Shown: positions 16,157-23,101 of the stretch, in pieces
Layout: each line of letters begins with the position of its first letter
How positions within the stretch are numbered: the first letter of the stretch is position 1
Origin: CAXXOK01 sp001604115
GTDB lineage: Bacteria > Bacillota > Clostridia > Christensenellales > Aristaeellaceae
Length of the DNA: 64,000 nt
Assembly: GCA_034928535.1 (NCBI GenBank)
Contig: JAYFOV010000005.1
Location: 172,131-236,130, forward strand
Direction of reading: 5' to 3'
Notes under the pieces: model-generated
What the model was told of the DNA's origin: nothing
Databases searched by the model: none
The model's input: the letters and a program-made list of their open reading frames with translations, nothing else
Program-made: the position numbers and the translations under genes

Positions 16157-19100
16157 TCAGGGCATCTGTGTCAGCGTCCATGTGAGGGTTGCATCGTACG
16201 AAGTACCTGGCATGCCTTCATAAGGCTGAAGGTGCAGCAAAATTCCTTCGTCCGCTTGCCATTGCAGATCCGTCCGTACCGGCGAAGCGGCCGTGGTGTT
16301 CTGCCCTCCTACACGCACTTCCGATGCCAGTGACTGTAGCCCCTGCCCCGCAGTCCGGTACACCAACGCATCGCTCAGCACATCGCCACCGCCGACCCGT
16401 GTGAGCGGTGTTGTCGCCTGCACAGTCACTTCCCAGCTGCCGGAATCGCGGGTATCCAGCACGGATAGCGCCAGCACCGTTGGAGACTGCCGTGCCAGCA
16501 GTTGCTCCTGTCCTGAAATGGTCACGGTGCCATAGTCAATGTCCTGCGGCGCTAGCACCAGCTGCGTCACGGTGCTTGGCTCACAATAAATATGGGCGTG
16601 TAGATCGTCCAGCTGGCTCAGCGTATAGATGCGGCTAAGGCTTGTGCTGCGGATGGGCGTGTTCAGCGTAGCCTGATACGTGCTGCCGGTCGTTTGCGCG
16701 CCTGCGCTCTGAATCAGCTCTGCCAGTACCGCCGTTCCGCCGCTTCGGTCCAGCGCATATTCCCGCACAGTGTGCGAAGCGCCGGAGGGCCCTGTTCCGG
16801 TCACGGATGCGCTGCCGCGGTACACGCTGTCAGGATCGATGGTCAGGGTATACCGTCCAAACTCCACCCTGGACGCTTTTTTCAGATTGAACGTACCGCT
16901 GCCCAGCACCACCGCATAAGGGGGGAGGGCTACGCCCTGATCATCCTGCAAGCCACTGGCTTGTGCCACTGCAACGGAGGATTTGCTGCCTGTTTGGACA
17001 GAAAACTCTGCAAGATCATTATTGTTCCAGATATACTGATCCGCTCCACCTGATAGCGGCCAGATGTTGAGCGCCTGCGTGCTGATGTTCGCCGTCCAGG
17101 TGGCGCCGCCATTCATCAGGATGCCCGAGGCATTGCGTAGGCTGACGCGAACAGGATTTGGAAACTCAGCCGCTTGGGTGCCCATCATTTGAATGCAGGC
17201 ATACGAGCTTGCAGCACGCTGGATTGTGAGCGTACCGCCAACCTTTACGTTATTCACGCGTAGGCTGGCGTAATTGGCATGGTTGTGCGTGATGTGCAGC
17301 GCTCCAGACCCTTCCACCGTCAGTGTGTTAAGGTACTGGTCTGCATACGTCATGCTGCCTACCGAGCCGGATGTTTGCACGCGCAGGGAGCCTGCGATGT
17401 TGGCCTGGGTTAGGCTGCTGCTGCTTGTATATAGAAAATAATGCGGTGTTTCGACCACGACCTGCGCGCCGGAGGCCACCGTCAGTTGGTAAGGGGAGGC
17501 GTTGAGCCAGAACACAGATTCGGAGGCAGTCGATTTCACAATCGTCGTGTTGCCGGCCAAGTGGATGGCCGGAGCTTCGGCCACTTCCTGGTCATTGCCG
17601 GTGGTCATGACTGTGAGTGTCACACGGCTATCCGTGATAGATACTACTGAGTTTGCGCCGCTGGCATATGCCATCTGCCGGCCCGTATAGGTCACATCCA
17701 CAAAACGGAGCGTGACACCGGTATAGCCTACGCCGCAGAGGATGCCGTAATAGTTGTAGCCTGTAACATCCACATTTTGCAGCGTAATGGTCAGGTTGTT
17801 GGCCGTTGCGCGGATGGTATCGGATATATCGTAACTGGTATAATCCACCAGGCGAACCCGCTGGCCATTTCTCGGGTCGGTGCCGATGATAGTCACGTTG
17901 CGGGACACTGCGATCCCGCCTGTTGCGGTGTACTGGATCTGCCCATCATTTTTCGTCTCGCCCTCAGCCGGTGTTGCCGAATCGCAATACCCAAGGTAAA
18001 TGGTGTCGTAGGTAATTCCGTTTACTGCACCGGTCAAGGCGGCTTTTAGCTCATTGTAGGTAAAAACAATGATACCGGATTCATGCGTGATACTTCTGCC
18101 AGCCAGCAGTTCAATCGAGGTAGTGACGGCTCTGGACTGCGCGGCTCCGTTTGCGCCGATCCACTCGATCTGCAGGTTCACATCGTAGATGCCCGGCGTC
18201 GACTCCGCGAGAACGGGCACCTCTTCAAACAACGCATATCCTGCGTTGATCCCATCCGCAAGCACAGTCTGGCTTTGTGAAAGAATGGCCGGATCCAACG
18301 GAAAATCCTCCGGCTGCGCAGTCGATACCGTAATGGAAACCTCCGACAGCGCTTGCGCAATGGCCTGGTCAAACTCGGTGTGCGCACCAGCCGCAACCGC
18401 GCGACCGTTTTCGTCTGTGTTGGAGCTGAGCGTAAGCTCATCCAGCGTATAGTCGATCGGGAGGGTCAGCGACAGCGTCCCGCCCACTTGCGCGGTGGGT
18501 GTTTCATGGTCGCCCAGCGTTACGGTGCCGCTTCGGCCCGCCACGGTAATTGTGAAAGAAAGGGTCTCTACATGTGTTTCCCCCAGCATGTCCAGCCAGG
18601 TGAGCGTCAGCAGCAGGGGGTAGTCGCCCGAGGCTGCGCCCGCATCCGTAATCAGCTGTTCAAACACGGCGTACCCAGCATTGACCCCCTGTTGGATGAG
18701 CGTAGTTTGCTGAGGCAGGTTGGAAAACGGTGATCCTTCCGCGGCTGACGCGAGGCTCATCTGAGCCTGCGCAATAACGGTGGCAATCGCCTGACTATAC
18801 GTCTGGGCGGGTTGCCCTGCCTGGTAAGGCAGCAATGTGCCGGTTTCATCTGCATTGCTAAACCAGACCTGCATCCCCTGCTCATAACGGATGGGAACCG
18901 CCAGCGTGAAGGCATCCCCCGCATTGACCGAAGGGATGGCAAAGTCTCCAAATGCTGCATTGCCCGGCGCCTGAAGTTCTTCCTCCACCAACGTTTCCGG
19001 CTCTTCCTCCACCTCGGAGGACTCTTGCTCCAGCGCTTCGTTCTCATCCGGATCAGCCGCAGGGCTTTCCTGCGCGTCGATAGTTATATGATTGGCAGGC

Positions 19101-19438
19101 TCCAAGCCATCTTCCTGTGGAGAGCCGGCGGCATCAGCTTCGCCTTGCGCGGCTTCATCCGCTGCTACGGCCTCTTCATGCTGTGCAGGCTCCAAATTTT
19201 CTTCCTGCTGGGTATGGGTTTCTTCGGCATTGGCTGTTGCATTCTCGGCTATTTCATCCTGCACAGCAGGCATCTGCGGCAATGCAGGCACATCTGGCAG
19301 CTCCCTATCCATTGGTACGGTTTCGGTTTCCGACGCGCTTGCGTAGTGCCGATACAATGTCCCATGCGTTTCGCTCAGCCCAAAAGCCACCCCCAGCAGC
19401 ATCAGGCTCAGAACAAGCGCAAGTAGTCGCTTTTTCAT
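16157..19438 (-). CDS. Large WxL-domain surface protein with beta-helix region
   Basis: 1093 residues with an N-terminal signal peptide (MKKRLLALVLSLMLLG...). Residues 40-165 are Pro/Glu-rich and acidic. Two homologous domains of about 130 residues follow (about 172-305 and 310-444), each ending in an ITVAGR- or ELLAGR-like segment. From about 465 to 820 the sequence has short repeated beta strands with Asn/Val/Ile ladders (NVTIIGTDP, NLTITLQNVDVTGYNYYG), as in pectate-lyase-like adhesive domains. The C-terminus has the WxL signature: WEV in GSWEVTVQ, and the terminal YDATLTWTLTQMP. WxL domains bind peptidoglycan non-covalently. AAGGGG upstream supports the start. It is the last gene after the WxL-interacting protein and small WxL genes. 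Confidence 0.85.
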   Translation of the reverse strand: MKKRLLALVLSLMLLGVAFGLSETHGTLYRHYASASETETVPMDRELPDVPALPQMPAVQDEIAENATANAEETHTQQEENLEPAQHEEAVAADEAAQGEADAAGSPQEDGLEPANHITIDAQESPAADPDENEALEQESSEVEEEPETLVEEELQAPGNAAFGDFAIPSVNAGDAFTLAVPIRYEQGMQVWFSNADETGTLLPYQAGQPAQTYSQAIATVIAQAQMSLASAAEGSPFSNLPQQTTLIQQGVNAGYAVFEQLITDAGAASGDYPLLLTLTWLDMLGETHVETLSFTITVAGRSGTVTLGDHETPTAQVGGTLSLTLPIDYTLDELTLSSNTDENGRAVAAGAHTEFDQAIAQALSEVSITVSTAQPEDFPLDPAILSQSQTVLADGINAGYALFEEVPVLAESTPGIYDVNLQIEWIGANGAAQSRAVTTSIELLAGRSITHESGIIVFTYNELKAALTGAVNGITYDTIYLGYCDSATPAEGETKNDGQIQYTATGGIAVSRNVTIIGTDPRNGQRVRLVDYTSYDISDTIRATANNLTITLQNVDVTGYNYYGILCGVGYTGVTLRFVDVTYTGRQMAYASGANSVVSITDSRVTLTVMTTGNDQEVAEAPAIHLAGNTTIVKSTASESVFWLNASPYQLTVASGAQVVVETPHYFLYTSSSSLTQANIAGSLRVQTSGSVGSMTYADQYLNTLTVEGSGALHITHNHANYASLRVNNVKVGGTLTIQRAASSYACIQMMGTQAAEFPNPVRVSLRNASGILMNGGATWTANISTQALNIWPLSGGADQYIWNNNDLAEFSVQTGSKSSVAVAQASGLQDDQGVALPPYAVVLGSGTFNLKKASRVEFGRYTLTIDPDSVYRGSASVTGTGPSGASHTVREYALDRSGGTAVLAELIQSAGAQTTGSTYQATLNTPIRSTSLSRIYTLSQLDDLHAHIYCEPSTVTQLVLAPQDIDYGTVTISGQEQLLARQSPTVLALSVLDTRDSGSWEVTVQATTPLTRVGGGDVLSDALVYRTAGQGLQSLASEVRVGGQNTTAASPVRTDLQWQADEGILLHLQPYEGMPGTSYDATLTWTLTQMP
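18105..18922 (-). repeat. Two tandem homologous domains inside the WxL beta-helix protein
   Basis: Residues about 172-305 and 310-444 align by eye: both run from NAGDAFTLAVPIRY / VGGTLSLTLPIDY, through INAGYALFEE-like and SN(A/T)DE(T/N)G elements, to a final TLTWLD / LQIEWIG strand. The likely explanation is duplication of a beta-sandwich domain. Confidence 0.6.
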
Positions 19439-19472
19439 GTGACTGCACCCCTTTCCTTATCATGTGTGGTCT

Positions 19473-19493
19473 TGCGGCGAAACCTCCGCCGCA
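19473..19493 (-). promoter_or_regulatory. Intercistronic hairpin between WxLIP and large WxL genes
   Basis: 7-bp stem TGCGGCG/CGCCGCA with a 7-base loop in the 67-base gap. There is no T-run, so an mRNA-processing or stability element is more likely than a terminator. Confidence 0.4.
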
Positions 19494-19505
19494 TGTTAGG
19501 TTAGC

Positions 19506-20483
19506 TTATACGATATGGATCGGCTGCTGAAATTGCCAGACCATCCCCGCATACTCCAGCGTCATGGAGACGCTGTATGGATCGGATTCCGGCAGGGTCA
19601 GCCCATCCAGTATCACTTCGTAGTCCATGGCCGTATTGGGCGCCATGCTGATGTTGCCGCGTTCAAATTCGTAGAGAGATTCTCCCTGCGCCGACACGAT
19701 AGCGCCCCGCAACGTGATGTTGTGCGCAATCAAAGGCTGTAGATTGTTAAGCCGCAGCGTCAGCGTCTGTGTGCCAGTCTGCGTCAGGGACGCTCCAGCC
19801 AGCGAAAAGTCCGGCAAAACCGTCTCCTGCGACATTTGGAGCCGCACACCGATCGCATACCGATAAATGTTCCGGATGGCCATTCCCCCTGCATCATCCG
19901 CCTGCGCCTGATCCAGGCGAGTAAACACCAACCCGCCAAACACCGCGCCAGCAAAGGGTTCCTCTGGCGCTGTCACGGCAAATTCCGCCACGGTTTCGCC
20001 CATCGCCGGCACCTTCAGCACCACGGTATCCCCGTTGCCCTCCGCCGTGTGGATTGCCTCGGCCATCTCCCCTGCATTGGTCAAGGGCTGTTCCGGAGCG
20101 TACTCGCCTGCAAGCCCTTCCGTTTTCAACGGATCAATCACAGTGACGATTTCCAAAAAATCGACTGCGCCGAACCGTTCCGCATTGGGTTCTCCCGCAA
20201 ACGCAATCACGCCATGTTGGTTGGTAAACGCCGCGTTGGCCTCCACGGCAACCATGATTTCCTCCGCCTCCCGGTTCAAGATCTTTACCTGCAGAACCTG
20301 TTCCTGCTGCGGCGCAAGCAGGAGGTCAAAATATCCGGTACTATCCCCCAGCTGATTGGCCGGCAGCACTGCGCTCACCGCATACCCGATGGACTGCGTC
20401 TTTGCAGTTGTTTCCGCTTGGGCAGCAGACATCATTAGCACTATGGCCGCTGCCATGCATAGCATTTTCCGTATCGCTTTCAA
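19506..20483 (-). CDS. WxL-interacting protein (DUF916 plus DUF3324)
   Basis: 325 residues: signal peptide MKAIRKMLCMAAAIVLMMSAAQA, then DUF916 (VLPANQ ... YFDLLLAPQQEQVLQVKILN ... NAAFTNQHGVIAF) and DUF3324 (IYRYAIGVRL ... ISMAPNTAMDYEV ... MVWQFQQPIHI). This two-domain build is that of the WxL-interacting proteins that bind both WxL domains and peptidoglycan. Family members normally end in a membrane helix and charged tail; this one stops right after the last DUF3324 strand. The frame is open from 20594, but AAAGGA nine bases upstream points to TTG 20483 and gives a proper signal peptide. It sits between small and large WxL genes, as in known WxL clusters. Confidence 0.87.
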   Translation of the reverse strand: MKAIRKMLCMAAAIVLMMSAAQAETTAKTQSIGYAVSAVLPANQLGDSTGYFDLLLAPQQEQVLQVKILNREAEEIMVAVEANAAFTNQHGVIAFAGEPNAERFGAVDFLEIVTVIDPLKTEGLAGEYAPEQPLTNAGEMAEAIHTAEGNGDTVVLKVPAMGETVAEFAVTAPEEPFAGAVFGGLVFTRLDQAQADDAGGMAIRNIYRYAIGVRLQMSQETVLPDFSLAGASLTQTGTQTLTLRLNNLQPLIAHNITLRGAIVSAQGESLYEFERGNISMAPNTAMDYEVILDGLTLPESDPYSVSMTLEYAGMVWQFQQPIHIV

Positions 20484-20525
20484 TTTCTCACTTCCTTTGC
20501 ATGAATGGTATCCCAATGGGGATGG

Positions 20526-20550
20526 GAAGGGAGGCAAAGCGCCTCCCTTC
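20526..20550 (-). promoter_or_regulatory. Intercistronic hairpin between small WxL and WxLIP genes
   Basis: 10-bp perfect stem (20526-20535 with 20541-20550), 5-base loop, no good T-run. It may partly terminate or stabilise mRNA so that the small WxL protein is made in excess of the WxLIP. Confidence 0.45.
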
Positions 20551-20569
20551 TTGCCTGTGCGCCTTATAA

Positions 20570-21136
20570 TCAAGGCATCGTGGTCAGCGTCCAAGTGATG
20601 GTGGCCACATACGATGCAGGGGTGTTGATGGTCGTTGCGTTGGCAGCATCAATGTCAAGCTTGATATTCTGCTGCTGCCAGGTGGAAACAAAGCTGCCGG
20701 TGGCCGTGTCAGTACCCTTGGTCACCAGTACATCCACCTGATCGCTGGCCAGCTCGATGGGATCCTGCACGACCATTGCCGCCGCATTGGAGCTGCCCGC
20801 TTGCAGGTGAATGGTGCCGTCAAAAACGTTGGACACCGTCCCGCTCGAGAAGCCGGTCATTTTGGCTGTGACCGACCACGTGTCGTTGGTGGATTTTGCA
20901 TCCAGCACCGTAAGCTGATGCTCACCATCCTCCGCGGTATAGCTGACCGCCCCCAGCGGCAGCGTATGGCTGCCAAAATCCATGTTCATACCATCGCTGC
21001 CTTGCAGCTGCCCAAATTCCAGAACGCCATCCACAAACGCTACCTTCGCCTCCGTAGTGACCGCCAGCGCCGCGGAGCTTACCATTGACAGCACGAGCAC
21101 TGCCGCCAGCAAGACTGCTTTCATCCTCTTGTTCAT
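20570..21136 (-). CDS. Small secreted WxL-domain protein
   Basis: 188 residues: signal peptide (MNKRMKAVLLAAVLVLSMVSSAALA) followed by a single WxL domain. The domain starts with GVLEFGQL and LPLGAVSYT, has a first Trp motif in NDTWSVTAKMTGF, and ends in the diagnostic SYVATITWTLTTMP. In known systems such single-domain WxL proteins coat peptidoglycan and pair with the WxL-interacting protein, here encoded next. AGGAGGG seven bases upstream supports the start. It heads the WxL operon. The C-terminus shares TxTWTLTxMP with the large WxL protein. Confidence 0.88.
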   Translation of the reverse strand: MNKRMKAVLLAAVLVLSMVSSAALAVTTEAKVAFVDGVLEFGQLQGSDGMNMDFGSHTLPLGAVSYTAEDGEHQLTVLDAKSTNDTWSVTAKMTGFSSGTVSNVFDGTIHLQAGSSNAAAMVVQDPIELASDQVDVLVTKGTDTATGSFVSTWQQQNIKLDIDAANATTINTPASYVATITWTLTTMP

Positions 21137-21476
21137 GTTTATACCCTCCTATTATTCATATTGCCTTTTGCTGCGCTGTACGCCATGACGCATCAGCGGA
21201 GCCTTTGGCAAGGTGAAGTATAGCATTGCCGTGTCTGCGGCAGTTCTCGTATTTGCTGAACAGCTTGTTTTCTGTGCTCAATGGCTGCCCTTCACGCTGC
21301 TTGTACACACTACTGGATACAAATAACCGTCCGTTTGATACGGTACAGCCCCCAACCCTTATGCATGCGTGCATAATCAGTGTTGGGCGCATCCGGGGCG
21401 GCAGTGTGCTTTTTTGGAGCATACCCGCAGGCCGCAACCTGACATGCCTAAATATGCAGCAAAAGAGGTGTCCAGA
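21137..21476. other. Intergenic region between small WxL gene and the 21477 gene
   Basis: Must hold divergent promoters, but no consensus one was found. TTGATA with a loosely spaced TATGCA on the + strand is weak. The inverted repeat at 21351-21387 is the only clear element. Confidence 0.4.
21351..21387. promoter_or_regulatory. Nested inverted repeat, possible operator
   Basis: Outer arms CCCAAC (21351-21356) and GTTGGG (21382-21387); inner perfect arms TTATGCA (21359-21365) and TGCATAA (21370-21376). It lies between two divergent genes, 90 bases before the start at 21477. Confidence 0.4.
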
Positions 21477-21782
21477 ATGCGTACCCCGTTACATACCGCC
21501 GTAGGCGGTGCAGAGCTGCTGGAGGAAGTGCGGAACCGTCTGCATTGCGCGTATCTGTCTGACCTACGGTTTTCCCCCATGAAAACCCAGGCCATTCGCT
21601 GCCTGGCCAACATGGACGGCTGCCGTTACAGTCTATGGGAATGGAATGATGCCATTGCCTATTTGCTGGAGGAGAACACCGTGTGCGGGGATATCTTGAC
21701 CGCGCAGGATCGCTTCCGGCAGGCAGCACAGCGCATGCTCCCTGCCGCAGGGCATATGCTAGTCACCGCAACCGTGCAATAA
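21477..21782 (+). CDS. Small hypothetical protein inside the surface locus
   Basis: 101 residues, no recognised family. The start ATG 21477 has AGAGG eight bases upstream. Codon third positions are G/C-rich like those of neighbouring real genes, and the peptide looks like an amphipathic helical cytoplasmic protein (ELLEEVRNRLHCAYLSDLRF; SLWEWNDAIAYLLEEN). There is no signal peptide or membrane helix, and the four cysteines are scattered. It is transcribed against the flanking WxL and sortase genes and is followed 62 bases later by a 44-bp perfect palindrome that could end its transcript. A helical regulator or adaptor is possible, but nothing in the sequence shows a function. Confidence 0.55.
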   Translation: MRTPLHTAVGGAELLEEVRNRLHCAYLSDLRFSPMKTQAIRCLANMDGCRYSLWEWNDAIAYLLEENTVCGDILTAQDRFRQAAQRMLPAAGHMLVTATVQ

Positions 21783-21843
21783 CAGTGGAGGCTCCATTTT
21801 CGCGCCCCTGCCGTGCTCACTGCGCAGGATGTTATCCGGCCAA

Positions 21844-21887
21844 TACGCTCAAACAGGCAAGACATATGTCTTGCCTGTTTGAGCGTA
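21844..21887. repeat. 44-bp perfect palindrome
   Basis: Every base from 21844 to 21865 pairs with 21887 back to 21866, with no spacer. The centre is AAGACATATGTCTT. No T-run follows on either strand. It lies in the 220-base convergent gap between the 21477 gene (+) and the sortase gene (-). It may act as a shared terminator, or be a cruciform, binding or recombination site. Confidence 0.75.
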
Positions 21888-22002
21888 AACGCGCACATCC
21901 CCACGTGCCCGCCTCGCCCCTTCGTTTGTCTTGATGGGCAGGGGTGTTTCAGACGGCGCGGTATTTCTGATCCAACCATCAGGCCCCCGGCTTAAGTGCG
22001 TT

Positions 22003-23016
22003 TCAAATATCGCTGGCGTTCATAGGCACCAGTTTGCCCTGCAACACATAACGCGCGTTATACACTTCATAGGTGCAGGTGCACAGTGTAATGATCCGAT
22101 CCATCGGCGTTACCTCTACCTCGCTATCAAAGGTCGATCGGCGTTTCGCTTCGGCGATATATTCCATAAAAGCCGCTTCGTCCTCATAATTCATGTAAAA
22201 GCACGGCAGCGCAGTGTCTCGGATAGGCACCACATACCCTGCAAACAGTTCGATGCGATAGTCGCCCTCAGGCGTATACAGCATGAGCGTAGGGTGCTCG
22301 TCAAAGTATGCCTGTTTCTTATAATCTTTGAGGGAACAGAACATGGTGCCGTTGCCCATATGGTGGCCATAGATGATCGTGTTCTGATCCTCAAATTGCT
22401 GGGCATTTCGATAGTCCATAAACAGGGTGCCCGCACGGCTGTATGTTCTGTCAAAACGATGGTTCACATAAAACTCGTTGTCCTCGCCCTGCACGACGGG
22501 GTAATCCACAACGGTGTCAGCAATTTGCAGCCAAGCAACCAAATCCTCGTTTTGGGTGAGCAACGATGTGAAATCCATCGCAGAACCGCCCGCGTCCTCA
22601 ATACTGTTCGCCTGCTTTGCGTCTTTCCGCTTGTCGGCCATGGATTCCAAAAACTGCATATCATCGGCTGTGAAACCTTCGCGGCGCGCTACAGCCTCTT
22701 CTTCCAGGAGATTCTTTTGCTCCTGTGTCAGTTCGCTTTCGCCGTCCATCAGTGCAATAGCCTGGCGCATATCCACGGTCTCATCCGAAGAAAAATCAAT
22801 ATCGGATGGTCCCTGGTGCTGCGCTGCTAAGGCTTCGCCTCGCAAATTCCCATAATAATCGGCGGTCATCGCTGCGCCCAGAATATCCTTTCCAAGCCAG
22901 ATCCCTCCGGCAATCAGGATCAAAGTGCAGCACACAATCAATAGCCAGGCCTTCCCGCCACGCGCGGGTTTAGACCGGCGGTTTGGATTGCGCTGCATGT
23001 CATTTCGCTGTGCCAT
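22003..23016 (-). CDS. srtB: Class B sortase
   Basis: 337 residues. One N-terminal membrane anchor (about 23-45) is followed by a charged linker and the sortase domain (about 155-337). Catalytic landmarks are IIYGHHMGNGTMF with the His near 216-217, ITLCTCTYE with Cys 314, and Arg 322 in NARYVLQGKL. The extra N-terminal helices and the YGHHM motif indicate class B. Sortases cleave a C-terminal sorting signal and attach the protein to the wall peptide or build polymers. The obvious substrate is the giant protein encoded immediately upstream, 85 bases away, which ends in VPKMGD, a hydrophobic stretch and a charged tail. About 125 residues between the anchor and the domain is rather long. Confidence 0.92.
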   Translation of the reverse strand: MAQRNDMQRNPNRRSKPARGGKAWLLIVCCTLILIAGGIWLGKDILGAAMTADYYGNLRGEALAAQHQGPSDIDFSSDETVDMRQAIALMDGESELTQEQKNLLEEEAVARREGFTADDMQFLESMADKRKDAKQANSIEDAGGSAMDFTSLLTQNEDLVAWLQIADTVVDYPVVQGEDNEFYVNHRFDRTYSRAGTLFMDYRNAQQFEDQNTIIYGHHMGNGTMFCSLKDYKKQAYFDEHPTLMLYTPEGDYRIELFAGYVVPIRDTALPCFYMNYEDEAAFMEYIAEAKRRSTFDSEVEVTPMDRIITLCTCTYEVYNARYVLQGKLVPMNASDI

Positions 23017-23048
23017 TATTTCTCACTTCCTTACTGTAGTTTAGTCAA

Positions 23049-23075
23049 GGGGGAAAGGGATGATCCCCTTCCCCC
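23049..23075 (-). promoter_or_regulatory. Intercistronic hairpin between giant adhesin and sortase genes
   Basis: G-rich and C-rich arms (23049-23059 and 23065-23075) pair with one mismatch around a 5-base loop. There is no T-run on the - strand. It could lower or stabilise sortase expression relative to the giant gene. Confidence 0.4.
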
Positions 23076-23101
23076 AGATGGTTCAAAAGTTCATCATAGG
23101 G

